A stretch of 64,000 nt of DNA from Streptomyces sp. ISL-66. Its GTDB lineage: Bacteria > Actinomycetota > Actinomycetes > Streptomycetales > Streptomycetaceae. This document shows, in pieces, positions 44,855-54,724 of the stretch (position 1 is its first letter; each line of letters starts with the position of its first letter). Location: positions 1-64,000 of the forward strand of contig NZ_JAGGOW010000005.1 of the NCBI RefSeq assembly GCF_018614135.1, in the 5' to 3' direction. The notes under the pieces were generated by a model. It saw only the letters and a list, made by a program, of their open reading frames with translations. It was not told the DNA's origin and made no database searches. The position numbers and the translations under genes are program-made.

Positions 44855-45832
44855 TCAGCCCTGCCCGTTGCCCGCCGCGCCGCCCGGCCCGCCGCTCTGC
44901 TCGCGCCACCACGCGTACGTGGCGGCGATGCCGTCGCGCAGCGGGACGGCGGGCTTCCAGCCGAGCGCGCGCAGCCGGGTCACGTCCAGCAGCTTGCGGG
45001 GGGTGCCGTCCGGCTTGGAGGTGTCCCACGCGAGCCGGCCCCGGAAGCCGGTCACTTCGGCGACCGTCTCGGCGAGCGCCTTGATGGTGAGGTCCTCGCC
45101 GCAGCCGATGTTGACAGGCTCGGCGCCGTCGTACTCGCGCAGCAGCACCGCGCAGGCGCCAGCCAGGTCGTCGACGTGCAGGAACTCCCGGCGGGGCGTG
45201 CCCGATCCCCACAGGGTGACCTCGTCCCGGCCCTCGGCCGCGGCCTCGTGGAAGCGGCGGATGAGGGCGGGCAGGACGTGCGAGGACTCCAGGTCGAAGT
45301 TGTCGCCCGGCCCGTAGAGGTTCGTCGGCATGGCCGAGATGTACGAGGCCCCGTACTGCTTGCGGTACGACTGGACCTGGACGATGCCGGCGATCTTCGC
45401 CAGGGCGTACGCCTCGTTCGTGGGCTCCAGCGGGCCGGTCAGCAGGGCGTCCTCGCTGATGGGCTGCGGCGCCAGCTTGGGGTAGATGCACGAGGAGCCG
45501 AGGAAGAGCAGCCGGCCGACGCGCGCCTCGTGGGCGCCGGCGACGACACTGAGCTGGATCTTGAGGTTGTCCTCGAGGAACTGCACCGGGAACGTGCTGT
45601 TGGCCATGATCCCGCCGACCTTGGCGGCGGCCAGGACGACGGCGTCGGGCCGGACGTCCCGCAGGTACGCCGCGGTCGCCGCGGCGTCGCGGAGATCGAG
45701 GTCGGCGCGGCCGCGGGTGAGCACCTCGTAGCCGTCGGCGGTGAGCCGGCGGACGACCGCGGACCCGACGAGGCCGCGGTGGCCGGCGACGAAGACACGG
45801 GCGTTCGGGGGCAGGAGCGGCGAACTTGTCAT
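44855..45832 (-). CDS. fcl: GDP-L-fucose synthase
   Basis: A 325-residue short-chain dehydrogenase family epimerase-reductase, turning GDP-4-keto-6-deoxy-mannose into GDP-L-fucose with NADPH. Motifs: [15 protein letters not shown] (Rossmann), [24 protein letters not shown], the catalytic [11 protein letters not shown] (Tyr and Lys) and [13 protein letters not shown]. The start ATG 45832 lacks a strong site. It is divergent from gmd, 354 bp away, and convergent with the sugar transferase. The pair makes GDP-fucose for the polymer. Confidence 0.95.
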   Translation of the reverse strand: MTSSPLLPPNARVFVAGHRGLVGSAVVRRLTADGYEVLTRGRADLDLRDAAATAAYLRDVRPDAVVLAAAKVGGIMANSTFPVQFLEDNLKIQLSVVAGAHEARVGRLLFLGSSCIYPKLAPQPISEDALLTGPLEPTNEAYALAKIAGIVQVQSYRKQYGASYISAMPTNLYGPGDNFDLESSHVLPALIRRFHEAAAEGRDEVTLWGSGTPRREFLHVDDLAGACAVLLREYDGAEPVNIGCGEDLTIKALAETVAEVTGFRGRLAWDTSKPDGTPRKLLDVTRLRALGWKPAVPLRDGIAATYAWWREQSGGPGGAAGNGQG

Positions 45833-46186
45833 ACCGCCGATGATGCCAGTCCGCTCGCCGCGGCCGAACAGGGGAGCCGCCGGGGAAGGTGCGGCTCCGG
45901 ACCGCCCCGCGGTCCCGGACGCGCCCGGTCGCCGAGGCGGTCCGACGGCCCGCCGGGCAGGGTTTCCGGGCGTTTGCGCCCCGGTGGGGGTTGCGCCCCC
46001 GTAGGGCGACGGGTTGGTCCGAATCCGGCGGAAAGGGTTCCGGATGAGGCGTGTACGGTACCCATCCAGCCCCCTGCGGCCGGGCCCGGCGGGCCGGCCC
46101 GAACGAGCCCCGTGCAGCACCGCAAGCACCACGAGGCCCCGCAGCCTCAGTACAACAAGACCGCAACGATCCCCAGGGGGACCCCA
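45833..46186. other. Divergent region between fcl and gmd
   Basis: 354 bp, very GC-rich, with a direct repeat TTGCGCCCC (45974 and 45991). No gene is supported. CAGGGGGA before 46187 is the gmd ribosome-binding region. One shared control of both GDP-fucose genes is likely. Confidence 0.45.
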
Positions 46187-47200
46187 ATGGGCAAGACCGC
46201 GCTGATCACCGGCGTCACCGGGCAGGACGGCTCGTACCTCGCAGAGCTCCTGCTCTCCAAGGGCTACACGGTGCACGGGCTCGTGCGGCGCTCCTCCAGT
46301 TTCAACACGGAGCGGATCGACCACATCTACCAGGACCCGCAGACGGCGAACCGTTCCTTCGTGCTGCACCACGCCGACCTCTCCGACGGCGTCTCCCTGG
46401 TGAACCTGCTCCGCGACATACGCCCCGACGAGGTCTACAACCTCGGCGCGCAGTCGCACGTCCGCGTCTCCTTCGACGCGCCCCTGTACACCGGTGACGT
46501 GACCGGGCTGGGCGCGCTGCGCCTGCTGGAGGCGATCCGCGCCAGCGGCGTGGACACCCGCATCTACCAGGCCTCGTCCTCCGAGATGTACGGCGCGACC
46601 CCGCCGCCGCAGAACGAGGGCACCCCCTTCCACCCGCGCAGCCCGTACGGGGCCGCGAAGGTGTTCGCGTACTGGACGACGGTGAACTACCGCGAGGCGT
46701 ACGGCATGTTCGCCGTCAACGGGATCCTCTTCAACCACGAGTCCCCGCGCCGCGGCGAGACCTTCGTGACCCGCAAGATCACTCGCGCGGTCGCCCGGAT
46801 CAAGGCGGGCCTCCAGGAGAAGCTCTACCTCGGCAACCTCGACGCGGTGCGCGACTGGGGCTACGCCCCGGAGTACGTGGACGCCATGTGGCGGATGCTG
46901 CAGCAGGACGAGGCCACCGACTACGTCGTGGCCACCGGCGTCGCCGCCACCGTCCGCGAGTTCGTCGAGGCCTCCTTCGCCCACGCCGGCCTCGACTGGA
47001 ACGCGCACGTCCGCTACGACCCCAAGTACGAGCGCCCCAGCGAGGTCGACGCCCTGATCGGTGACGCCTCCAAGGCGCACGAGCTGCTCGGCTGGAAGCC
47101 GACGGTCATGGTGGCCGAACTGGCCAAGATCATGGTCGACGCGGATGTCCGTCAGGTCGAGGACCAACTGGCGGGCGTGAGCGTCCGCATTGACCGCTGA
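46187..47200 (+). CDS. gmd: GDP-mannose 4,6-dehydratase
   Basis: A 337-residue NADP-dependent dehydratase making GDP-4-keto-6-deoxy-D-mannose. Motifs: [16 protein letters not shown] at residues 8-23 (cofactor), [17 protein letters not shown] (catalytic Thr/Ser and Glu region), Tyr154-x3-Lys158 (YGAAK) and [16 protein letters not shown]. Length and residues are standard. It supplies the substrate of Fcl on the opposite strand. The next gene starts 247 bp on. Confidence 0.96.
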   Translation: MGKTALITGVTGQDGSYLAELLLSKGYTVHGLVRRSSSFNTERIDHIYQDPQTANRSFVLHHADLSDGVSLVNLLRDIRPDEVYNLGAQSHVRVSFDAPLYTGDVTGLGALRLLEAIRASGVDTRIYQASSSEMYGATPPPQNEGTPFHPRSPYGAAKVFAYWTTVNYREAYGMFAVNGILFNHESPRRGETFVTRKITRAVARIKAGLQEKLYLGNLDAVRDWGYAPEYVDAMWRMLQQDEATDYVVATGVAATVREFVEASFAHAGLDWNAHVRYDPKYERPSEVDALIGDASKAHELLGWKPTVMVAELAKIMVDADVRQVEDQLAGVSVRIDR

Positions 47201-47447
47201 GGCCTTATATTTCGCCTACGATTCGCCGTGTCCCGGTCATTCGCGCAGCTGTATGCGGGTGTGACCGGGTCAAACCTGCCATATGTCCGTAGCGCACCCT
47301 CCGTACGGAACCTCGTTGATTCCAAGTTGGTATGCAATGGGTCAAGTGCGGTGACCGGGCCCGCGCGCGCGCCCTAGTCTGCGCCAGTACATATGGCTGT
47401 TCGGATAGTTCAAGCCATTCAAACCGGGCAATTGCCCTGGGGGGCTC

Positions 47448-50222
47448 ATGCGTAGATCCAGAGGGCTGACTGCTGCCCTCGTCCTGTCACTGGCCGGTGC
47501 CGGCACCGGTATAGGCCTGGTACTGATGCCCGAGGCCTCGGCCATCACCCAGCCGGTGGCCTTCACCGCCGACGAACTGCCGACGTGGCAGCCCAACGGC
47601 ATCGTCTGGGCGATGGACCAGGCCAACGGCACGGTCTTCGCCGGTGGCACCTTCTCGGCGGTCCGCCCGCCGGACGGCGCGGCAGGCGCCGAGCAGGAAG
47701 CCGTGAACTTCGTCGCGCTCGACGCGGCGACCGGCGCACCGAGCTCCTGCAAGCTCTCCTTCACCACCGGCGACGGCAGCGCGACCGTGCGCGCCCTGGC
47801 CGTCTCGAAGGACAAGAAGACCCTTTACGCGGCCGGGTACTTCGGTGCCGTCAACGGCACCCCGGTCTCCAGCGTCGCCGCCATCGACATCGAGACCTGC
47901 ACCCCCAAGGCCTCGTTCCACCCGGCCTTCCCGGCCACCGTGCGCGCGCTCGCCGTCACCGACGACACCCTGTACGCGGCCGGCGACTTCAGCACCGTCG
48001 AGGGCGAGACCCGCGAGCGGTTCGCCGCGGTCGACGCCACCTCCGGTGCGCTCAAGCCCTTCGTCGCCAACGTCGACGAGCCCGGCCGCGCCATCAAGAT
48101 CAGCAACGACGGCGCCAACGTCCTGCTGGGCGGCGACTTCTTCACCGTCAACGGCAAGAACAGCCACGCGCTGGCCGTCGTGAACGCCACCACCGGCGCC
48201 GTCACCAAGACGTACGGCAACATCCCCTCGAACTCCGTCGTCAAGCACATCGCGGCGGACCAGACCGGCTACTACACCGGCAACGAGGGCTCGGGCGGCG
48301 GCGTCTTCGACGGCCGCATCGGCCTCACCACCGACTTCAACGAGAAGTGGCGCGACCGCTGCCTCGGTGCGACGCAGTTCGTCCTGCCGTACGACGGAGT
48401 CCTGTACAGCTCCTCGCACGCGCACGACTGCTCCCTCGAGGGCCAGTTCCCCGACGGCAAGCGCAACTTCCTGCTGGCGCAGCTGACCGACCACGAAGGC
48501 GCCGCCCCCGCGCCCGTGGGCGGTTTCGTGCGCAGCCCGCGCAAGCTCGGCTGGCACCCCACCGCCAACGACGGCCTCGGCGAGGGCATCGGCCCGCGCG
48601 TCATGGCCATCGCGGAGAAGAGCGACACCAAGTACATGTGGGTCGGCGGTGAGTTCACCCTCATCAACGGCAAGGCCCAGCAGGCCCTCACCCGCTTCGC
48701 CTCCACCGGTGACGTCGGCGCCCCGACCACCCCGGTCTCCAGCGCCTCCAGCGTCAAGCCCGGCGAGGCCCAGGTCCGCTGGCGCACCAGCTACGACCAG
48801 GACGACAGCAAGCTGACCTACCGCGTCTACCGCAACGGTTCGGCCACCCCGGTCGCCACCGTCAGCGCGGAGTCCCTGGAATGGGAGCGCCGCCAGGCCT
48901 CCTGGACCGACACCACGGTCAAGGCCGGTCTGTCCTACAGCTACCGCGTGACCGCGACCGACGCGGCCGGCAACACCAGCGCCCTGTCGGCCAGCACCGC
49001 GGTGACGGTCCCGACCGCGGTCAACGCCTACCCGGACCAGGTCCGCACGGACGGCGCCGAGCTGTTCTGGCGCTACGACGACACCGTCAGCCCGTACGTC
49101 GCCGACTCCTCGAACGGCAACACCAGCGGCATCCAGCTCAACGCCCCGGCGCTGCGCCAGAGCCCGGGGGCCGTCTCCGGCACCAGCACGGCCATGGGCT
49201 TCAACGGGACCAACCAGCAGGTGTACAGCGACCACCGCCAGACGGTCGCCAGCTCGTACACCCTCGAGACCTGGTTCAAGACGAGCTCCACGCGCGGCGG
49301 CAAGCTCATCGGCTTCGGCAACAACACGGACCGCAGCAGCAGCGCGTACGACCGGGTCATCTACATGACCAACAGCGGCCGCCTGTTCTTCGGCGCCGCC
49401 CCCAGCGGCGGCTGGAAGACCCTCTCCACGGGTCTGACCGACACGTTCAACGACAACAAGTGGCACCACGTCGTCGCCACGCAGGGCCCCTCGGGCATGG
49501 CGCTCTACGTCGACGGCCAGGCCAAGGGCACCAACAACGTCACGGGAGCCCAGCAGTACGAGGGCTTCTGGCACGTCGGCGGCGACAACCTCGGCGGCTG
49601 GACCTCCAGGCCGACGAGCAACTTCTTCGCCGGTCAGATCGACGAGACGGCCGTCTACCCGAAGGTCCTGACACCGGCCCAGGTCAAGAACCACTTCGAC
49701 CTGGCCAAGGCCCCCACCGACACGGTCTCCACGGTCTCCGCGACCGAGGACACCTACATCAACCAGGGCGCCCCCGGCACGGCCTACGGCACGTCCACCT
49801 CGCTCGCGGTGCGCGGCACCTCGGCCTACGAGACGTACCTGCGCTTCGACATCCCGGCGGCTCCGTCCGGCCAGGTGCTGAAGTCGGCTTCGCTCCAGTT
49901 CAAGACCTCGACGGCGACGGGCGCCGGTACGGCCGACACCGTCTCCGCGGTTCCGGTCACCGGCACCTGGAGCGGCGCGGGCACGACCTTCAACACCAAG
50001 CCCACCCTCGGCACCACCCCGCTCGGCTCCATCGCGGGCGTGCCGGACGGCTCGTCCGTCCAGAGCGTCCAGCTGGACACGGCCGCGGTCTCCGCGGTCC
50101 TGGGCACCAACTACAGCCTGGGTCTGACCAGTGCGGGCACCGACGCGCTGTGGCTCTGGTCCTCGGAAGCGACGGCGGCGGACGCGAGCCCGAAGCTCGT
50201 CCTCACCTTCGGCGCGAAGTAA
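47448..50222 (+). CDS. Large secreted protein: beta-propeller, Fn3, LamG-like and DNRLRE domains
   Basis: A 924-residue secreted protein. Signal residues 1-32 (TAALVLSLAGAGTGIGLVL ... ASA). About 40-420 has repeated blades with VFAGGTFSAV, LYAAGYFGAVNG, LYAAGDFSTVEG, LLGGDFFTVNG and WVGGEFTLING, a beta-propeller. About 425-515 is a fibronectin III domain (YRVYRNGSATPVATV). About 525-755 is a LamG-like lectin fold (YTLETWFKTSS ... HHVVATQGPSGMALYVDG). About 765-924 is a DNRLRE/CBM96-like domain (EDTYINQGAPGTAYGTSTSLAVRG). No catalytic residue is evident. Within the polysaccharide cluster a glycan-binding surface role is the best inference. Confidence 0.85.
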   Translation: MRRSRGLTAALVLSLAGAGTGIGLVLMPEASAITQPVAFTADELPTWQPNGIVWAMDQANGTVFAGGTFSAVRPPDGAAGAEQEAVNFVALDAATGAPSSCKLSFTTGDGSATVRALAVSKDKKTLYAAGYFGAVNGTPVSSVAAIDIETCTPKASFHPAFPATVRALAVTDDTLYAAGDFSTVEGETRERFAAVDATSGALKPFVANVDEPGRAIKISNDGANVLLGGDFFTVNGKNSHALAVVNATTGAVTKTYGNIPSNSVVKHIAADQTGYYTGNEGSGGGVFDGRIGLTTDFNEKWRDRCLGATQFVLPYDGVLYSSSHAHDCSLEGQFPDGKRNFLLAQLTDHEGAAPAPVGGFVRSPRKLGWHPTANDGLGEGIGPRVMAIAEKSDTKYMWVGGEFTLINGKAQQALTRFASTGDVGAPTTPVSSASSVKPGEAQVRWRTSYDQDDSKLTYRVYRNGSATPVATVSAESLEWERRQASWTDTTVKAGLSYSYRVTATDAAGNTSALSASTAVTVPTAVNAYPDQVRTDGAELFWRYDDTVSPYVADSSNGNTSGIQLNAPALRQSPGAVSGTSTAMGFNGTNQQVYSDHRQTVASSYTLETWFKTSSTRGGKLIGFGNNTDRSSSAYDRVIYMTNSGRLFFGAAPSGGWKTLSTGLTDTFNDNKWHHVVATQGPSGMALYVDGQAKGTNNVTGAQQYEGFWHVGGDNLGGWTSRPTSNFFAGQIDETAVYPKVLTPAQVKNHFDLAKAPTDTVSTVSATEDTYINQGAPGTAYGTSTSLAVRGTSAYETYLRFDIPAAPSGQVLKSASLQFKTSTATGAGTADTVSAVPVTGTWSGAGTTFNTKPTLGTTPLGSIAGVPDGSSVQSVQLDTAAVSAVLGTNYSLGLTSAGTDALWLWSSEATAADASPKLVLTFGAK

Positions 50223-50235
50223 CCGCTTGAGGGCC

Positions 50236-50283
50236 TGCGGGGCCCGGCCGTCCCGACGAACCGTCGGGCGGCCGGGCCCCGCA
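50236..50283 (+). terminator. Strong hairpin terminator after the LamG-type gene
   Basis: Arms of 22-23 bases (50236-50258 and 50262-50283) pair with only one bulged base. It lies 14 bp after the stop codon and precedes the lipoprotein gene. Confidence 0.8.
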
Positions 50284-50313
50284 CACCCATCTCATACGTA
50301 CGGGAGCCACCTG

Positions 50314-50988
50314 ATGTACCGACGCTCCGCAGCGGCTGCTGTCCTGCTGGCCGCCGCCCTGACGCTGACCGCCTGTAGTTCGGGCGGGAACGACAAGGCC
50401 GACGCCCCGGCCGCGTCGCCCAAGCCGCCGGCCGCCTCGCCGGCCGCCGACCCGGCGGACGCCCCGGCGCCGCCCTCGACGGACGCGAAGCCGACGGGAC
50501 CCGTCCTGCCGGATGCGAAGCTCACCCCGAAGACGGGCACCTTCACCGCGACGGAGAAGAAGTACCTGACCGGTCGCGTTCCGGAGAAGATGGACCCGGC
50601 GGCCGTCCTCCAGAGCGGCCAGGAGTCCTGCCAGCGGGTGCAGCGCACCGCGAAGCACGACAACGACGCGGCGGTCGGCTCCATCGTGGCCGGGGAGATC
50701 CCGGGCGCGAAGGACGCGATCACCTTCCTGTGCCCCGACCAGAAGCCGGTCCTCGCGGCGGCCGAGAAGGGCTTCCCCGACGGCACGAAGGACTCCCCGG
50801 CGGCGGGCACCTACCGCGCGCTGACGCAGACCACCACGTGCACCTGGGAAGCCAAGGGCAAGGACGGCGCGGTCCTCGCCTCGGGCCCCGAAGCCCCGCT
50901 GAAGGCGGGCGACAAGGTCACCGCCACGATCCCGTCGGGCACGGCGCGGTTCACCTCGAACGGCTGCTACGCCTGGATCCCGGCGTAG
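50314..50988 (+). CDS. Lipoprotein of unknown function
   Basis: A 224-residue protein with a lipobox (ALTLTACSS, Cys near residue 21) after a short signal. A Pro/Ala-rich linker (about 25-75) is followed by a domain with four Cys (GQESCQRVQ, ITFLCPDQK, TTTCTWEAK, SNGCYAWI), so two disulfides are likely. It resembles no family I can name. GGGAG precedes ATG 50314. It may help the surface polymer, but only its position suggests that. Confidence 0.78.
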   Translation: MYRRSAAAAVLLAAALTLTACSSGGNDKADAPAASPKPPAASPAADPADAPAPPSTDAKPTGPVLPDAKLTPKTGTFTATEKKYLTGRVPEKMDPAAVLQSGQESCQRVQRTAKHDNDAAVGSIVAGEIPGAKDAITFLCPDQKPVLAAAEKGFPDGTKDSPAAGTYRALTQTTTCTWEAKGKDGAVLASGPEAPLKAGDKVTATIPSGTARFTSNGCYAWIPA

Positions 50989-51132
50989 CGACCCCTGCGT
51001 GACGCGCCCCCGCGCGGCCCGCCCCCGCTGCCCGAACTCACGGGCGGCGGGGGCGTTTTCGTTCCCGGAACGCGGGCAGGCGAAGTCCACACGGCGGGGT
51101 TCTCCCCGACCACGGATGTGGAGGCGAATTCG

Positions 51133-51345
51133 ATGAGGGGCATCAGCGGTTGCATAGGCCTGATCGTGGTGGGGGCGATCCTCACCTTCGCGTCCGACTG
51201 GAAGATGCAGAGCGTCAATCTCGACCTGGTCGGGGTGATCATGATGGTGGCCGGCGCCATCGGCCTCGCGGTCTACGCGAGCGTCCTCAAGCGCCGCCGC
51301 GTCGGGGCCCTGCCGGTGGTCGACGAAACCCGTCGGGACCTCTGA
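51133..51345 (+). CDS. Small two-helix membrane protein (DUF6458-like)
   Basis: A 70-residue protein with helices at about residues 5-22 (GCIGLIVVGAILTFASD) and 33-52 (LVGVIMMVAGAIGLAVYAS) and a basic tail (LKRRR). This pattern is typical of DUF6458. ATG 51133 is chosen because GGAGG is 9 bases upstream; the in-frame GTG 51118 has none. Function unknown; it seems unrelated to its neighbours. Confidence 0.78.
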   Translation: MRGISGCIGLIVVGAILTFASDWKMQSVNLDLVGVIMMVAGAIGLAVYASVLKRRRVGALPVVDETRRDL

Positions 51346-51376
51346 CGGCTCCGCCGTGCCGGTACGGCCCCTGTCC

Positions 51377-52492
51377 TCAGCGGGAGATGCCCCGATAGAC
51401 GTCCAGCAGCGTGTCCAGGACCGCGTCCATCGAGAACGAGGACGCGGCGAGCGCGCGTGCGGACTTCGAGGCCGTGGCGTTCTCCGCCGGGTCCAGGAGG
51501 GACAGGACCGCTTCGGCCACGCCCGCCGGGCCGGGGGCGACCGCGCGGCCCGCGCCCGCCGCGGCGATGTCGCGGGCCAGGCCGTTGGAGTGGGTGACCA
51601 CCGGAGGGACGCCGACCGACAGGGCTTCGAGGACCGACATGGGGAACGGTTCGTCCACCGAGGGCAGTACGTAGACGTGGGCGCGGCGCAGCTCCGTCAG
51701 GACCTCGGAGCCGGAGAGGGCGCCCGGGACGGTGAAGCGGGAGCCGAGGCCCAGTTCGGCGATGCGGGCGCGGACCGCCGGGAGTTCGCCCTCGTCCGGG
51801 CCGGCCACCACGAACTGCGCGTCCGGGTGCACCGCCAGCACCGCCGGGGCCGCGTCCACGAAGTCCACCGGGCGCTTGCGGGCCTGCAGGCGGGCCGAGT
51901 ACAGGATCCGCGGAGGCCCGGACGGGGCGGGGCGCTCGTCCTGGGCCGGGGTGCCGTTCACCAGCCGCAGCGACCGGGGCAGGGCGCCGCCGACGACCGC
52001 GTCGAGGCCCTCCCGCTCGTGCGGGGTCAGGTGGAGCACCGCGTCGGCGCCGCGCAGCAGGCGGCGTACCGCCACCGCGTCCAGCACCTTGGCCAGGAGC
52101 TTCTCGCTCGGGTCGACCATGCCGTGGGTCTGCAGGACGAGGCGTTTGCGGGCGCGCAGCGCCGCCAGGGCCACGGGCAGGGTGACCAGGTCCCGGGCCA
52201 GGTGGACGTGGACCACGTCCGCGTCCCGCACCAGGCGGCCCGCCGAGGCGAGCAGGGCGGGCGAGGTCATCCCGCTGAAGCCGAGGGGGAGCAGGCGCCG
52301 GGCCGGGAAGAGCTTCGCCGGGACGCCTTCCACCGAGGTCGGCCAAGGGTCCGCGAACCCTTCGCCCAGCGCCAGCAGGCCCGCCTCGTGGCCGCGTTCG
52401 CGCAGCCCCTTCGCGAGGTTCAGCGCGACCCGCACCGGCCCGCCGAAGGCGTGCGTGGGGGAGTGCAGGGTGACGGCGTGCAGGACTCTCAC
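51377..52492 (-). CDS. Glycosyltransferase, GT4-like (GT-B fold)
   Basis: A 371-residue GT-B enzyme. The N-terminal domain has AVTLHSPTHAFGGPVRVALNLAKGL with the usual Gly-rich loop and VVHVHLARDL. The C-terminal nucleotide-sugar domain has ILYSARLQARKRPVDFV, VAGPDEGELPAV and the E-x7-E motif in PSVDEPFPMSVLEALSVGVPPVV. It adds a sugar to the lipid-linked repeat unit; donor and linkage are unknown. The start is GTG 52492, overlapping the acyltransferase stop by four bases with GGAG 5 bases upstream, so the two are coupled. Confidence 0.92.
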   Translation of the reverse strand: MRVLHAVTLHSPTHAFGGPVRVALNLAKGLRERGHEAGLLALGEGFADPWPTSVEGVPAKLFPARRLLPLGFSGMTSPALLASAGRLVRDADVVHVHLARDLVTLPVALAALRARKRLVLQTHGMVDPSEKLLAKVLDAVAVRRLLRGADAVLHLTPHEREGLDAVVGGALPRSLRLVNGTPAQDERPAPSGPPRILYSARLQARKRPVDFVDAAPAVLAVHPDAQFVVAGPDEGELPAVRARIAELGLGSRFTVPGALSGSEVLTELRRAHVYVLPSVDEPFPMSVLEALSVGVPPVVTHSNGLARDIAAAGAGRAVAPGPAGVAEAVLSLLDPAENATASKSARALAASSFSMDAVLDTLLDVYRGISR

Positions 52493-53028
52493 TTGGGCTC
52501 CTCGACGGGGCGGCGCTGCCCGTCCTGGGTCTGCAGGGTCAGGGCGGGCAGGTCCCGGTGGACCACGGAGCCCGCGCCCGCCACCGCGCACCGGCCGACC
52601 GTGACGCCCGCCAGCACGGTGGCCCGTACGGCCACCCACGCGCCGTCCTCGACGGAGATCGGCGCGTTGCGGTAGCGGAAGTCGGCGGCCCGGTGGTCGT
52701 GCGAGCCCGTGCACAGCAGGGCCTCCTGGGAGAGGCACACGTGCGAGCCGATCGTGACCGGCTCCAGGTTCAGCAGCCAGGCGCCCTCGCCGATCCACGT
52801 GTGGTCGCCCACGGTCAGCTTCCAGGGCCACAGCACCCGCACCTTGTGGCGGATCAGCACCCCTTCGCCGATCTGCGCCCCGAAGGCGCGCAGCAGCGAG
52901 ACCCGCAGCCGCGCCGGGCAGAACCAGCTCATGAACAGCGTGTTCATCACGGCGAACCAGAGCGCCTGCGTCAGCAGCCCGCGCCCCTTGTCGTACCCGG
53001 CCAGTGTGAAGGCAGGAAGATCACGCAC
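52489..53028 (-). CDS. WcaF-type left-handed beta-helix acetyltransferase
   Basis: A 179-residue hexapeptide-repeat protein. The N-terminal part (LAGYDKGRGLLTQALWFAVMNTLFMSWFCP) and the repeats (VLIRHKVRVLWPWKLTVGDHTWIGEGAWL, LEPVTIGSHVCLSQEALLCTGSHD) match putative colanic-acid acetyltransferases. The catalytic His lies in the loop CTGSHDHRAADF. The final coils (ISVEDGAWVAVRATVLAGVTVG) are complete. It probably O-acetylates a sugar of the polymer. GTG 53028 has GAGGGG upstream. It is the first gene of this minus-strand pair. Confidence 0.9.
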   Translation of the reverse strand: MRDLPAFTLAGYDKGRGLLTQALWFAVMNTLFMSWFCPARLRVSLLRAFGAQIGEGVLIRHKVRVLWPWKLTVGDHTWIGEGAWLLNLEPVTIGSHVCLSQEALLCTGSHDHRAADFRYRNAPISVEDGAWVAVRATVLAGVTVGRCAVAGAGSVVHRDLPALTLQTQDGQRRPVEEPK

Positions 53029-53159
53029 AGCAGCCCCTCATCGTCCGCCCCATCGTCCGCACCACCGTCCGCACCACGTCCGCCGCGCCCTCCGGCCCAC
53101 GGGCGCCTCCCCGGGCGCCGACCGCTCAGACTAGACTGCGCCCGGATCAGGCACGGGGG

Positions 53160-54692
53160 GTGGGGGCAACGGTGGCAACCGACATGCGCGAGACGGCGGT
53201 CCGTCCCCCCGCGCCCACGTCCCCGCCGCACCCCGACGAAGAGAAGAACTGGGGCAGGGTCACCACTCCGCGGACCCTGCTCTCCCGGGCGCTCTCCGTC
53301 CCGCTGGCCCTCGGATTCACCGTCTTCCTGCCCCTCGTCGTCGCCGCCCAGCCCGGCGCCGGCCAGCGCGACGCCGCCTTCTGGCTACAGCTCCTGCTCA
53401 CCATGTACGCGGGCGCCCGCCTGTCCGCCATGGTCCTGACCAGCCGCCGCAAGCTCCTCCAGGGCTCGTTCTGGCTCTTCGTCTACATGGCCATGGGCGT
53501 GGCCCCCCTCGCCCAGGCCGTCCTCGGCCAGGTCCCCACCCCGGTCGTCGGCCCGCGCTCCGACCTCACCGTCGCCATCGGTCTGGTGCTGCTCGGCTGC
53601 GCCGCCTTCGACGTGGGCGTGCTGCTCGCCCGGCACCGGCCGGCCGGCCGCGCCGGAGGCTCGCAGAAGGAGCCGCGCCCGGTCATGGCGCACCGGCGGC
53701 GGCTCCAACTGCTGGCCGCCGTGTCGTTCCTGGGGAGCGCCGCCCTCATCATGAAGCTCGGCGGCCCGGCGGTCTTCTTCTCCAGCCGCCAGGAGATCAT
53801 CGCGGGCATCGAGGAGGCGGGCGTCTCCCAGGACGGCCAGGCCGGCCAGGCGCTGCTGCGCGGCTTCGGCACCGTCCCGGCGCTGCTGTCCCTGCTGCTG
53901 TACACGCGCTGGCTGATCACGTCCAAGTTCGCCCGCCGCAAGGTGTCGGTCATCGTCACCTGGGCGGCACTGGCCGCCCTCAACCTGGTGGTCAACAACC
54001 CGATCTCGAACCCGCGCTACTGGTTCCTCACCGTCATGTTCTCGCTGCTCTTCACGATCTTCCCGGTGAGCGCGGCGATGTACCGGGTGGCGCTGTCCAT
54101 GGCCGTCGTGATCGCCCTGCTCGTCTTCCCGTTCGCGGACCGCTTCCGCTACGACGAGAAGAACTACAAGCCCGTCGAGACGACCTCGTTCCTGGAGCCG
54201 ATGGCGCTCAAGGACTACGACCAGATCGGCATGTTCGCGAACACGATCACCTTCTCCAACTCCGGCCCCGGCCATTCCTACGGGCGCCAGCTCGCGGGAT
54301 CCGTCTTCTTCGCGGTGCCGCGCACCATGTGGCCCGCCAAGCCCCGCGACACGGGCGTGATGGTGGGCCAGTGGATGGGCACGGTCAACACCAACCTCTC
54401 CTCCCCGATCTGGGCGGAGCTGTGGATCGACTTCGGGCCGCTGGGGATGGGCGCGGGACTCCTCGGGATGGGGTACGCCTCCGCCCGCGTCGACCGCCGC
54501 TACGCGAAGCGCGCCACCCGGCGTTCGCCACCTGGCAGCCTGATCTCCGTGGTGGTTCCGCTGGTCGCCGGGTACTCGTTCATCCTGCTGCGCGGGCCGC
54601 TGCTGCAGGCCTCGGGGCGCGTGGCCATCGCCGCGATGTGCCTCGCGCTCGTGGCCACGTACCGGCAGGACAAGGGCGCCGGGCTGCGCTGA
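53160..54692 (+). CDS. O-antigen-polymerase-like membrane protein (Wzy type)
   Basis: A 510-residue protein with about ten or eleven hydrophobic segments and a soluble Pro-rich N-terminus. The extracytoplasmic loop between about residues 330 and 400 (RYDEKNYKPVETTSFLEPM ... IGMFANTITFSNSGPGHSYGRQLAGSVFFAVPRTMWP) resembles the large loop of oligosaccharide repeat polymerases. It likely joins lipid-linked repeats on the outer face. Start uncertain: GTG 53160, GTG 53172 or ATG 53184; the second has GGGGG at good spacing. It is divergent from the acetyltransferase by 131 bp and convergent with the flippase gene. Confidence 0.82.
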   Translation: MGATVATDMRETAVRPPAPTSPPHPDEEKNWGRVTTPRTLLSRALSVPLALGFTVFLPLVVAAQPGAGQRDAAFWLQLLLTMYAGARLSAMVLTSRRKLLQGSFWLFVYMAMGVAPLAQAVLGQVPTPVVGPRSDLTVAIGLVLLGCAAFDVGVLLARHRPAGRAGGSQKEPRPVMAHRRRLQLLAAVSFLGSAALIMKLGGPAVFFSSRQEIIAGIEEAGVSQDGQAGQALLRGFGTVPALLSLLLYTRWLITSKFARRKVSVIVTWAALAALNLVVNNPISNPRYWFLTVMFSLLFTIFPVSAAMYRVALSMAVVIALLVFPFADRFRYDEKNYKPVETTSFLEPMALKDYDQIGMFANTITFSNSGPGHSYGRQLAGSVFFAVPRTMWPAKPRDTGVMVGQWMGTVNTNLSSPIWAELWIDFGPLGMGAGLLGMGYASARVDRRYAKRATRRSPPGSLISVVVPLVAGYSFILLRGPLLQASGRVAIAAMCLALVATYRQDKGAGLR

Positions 54693-54724
54693 CGGGCCCC
54701 GCCCGCGGTACGGCCCGCGGCGCC

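Noticed and set aside
46020..46150. A gmd start further upstream in the same frame
   Set aside because: The added residues are Pro/Arg/Ala noise; [15 protein letters not shown] begins exactly as GDP-mannose dehydratases do.
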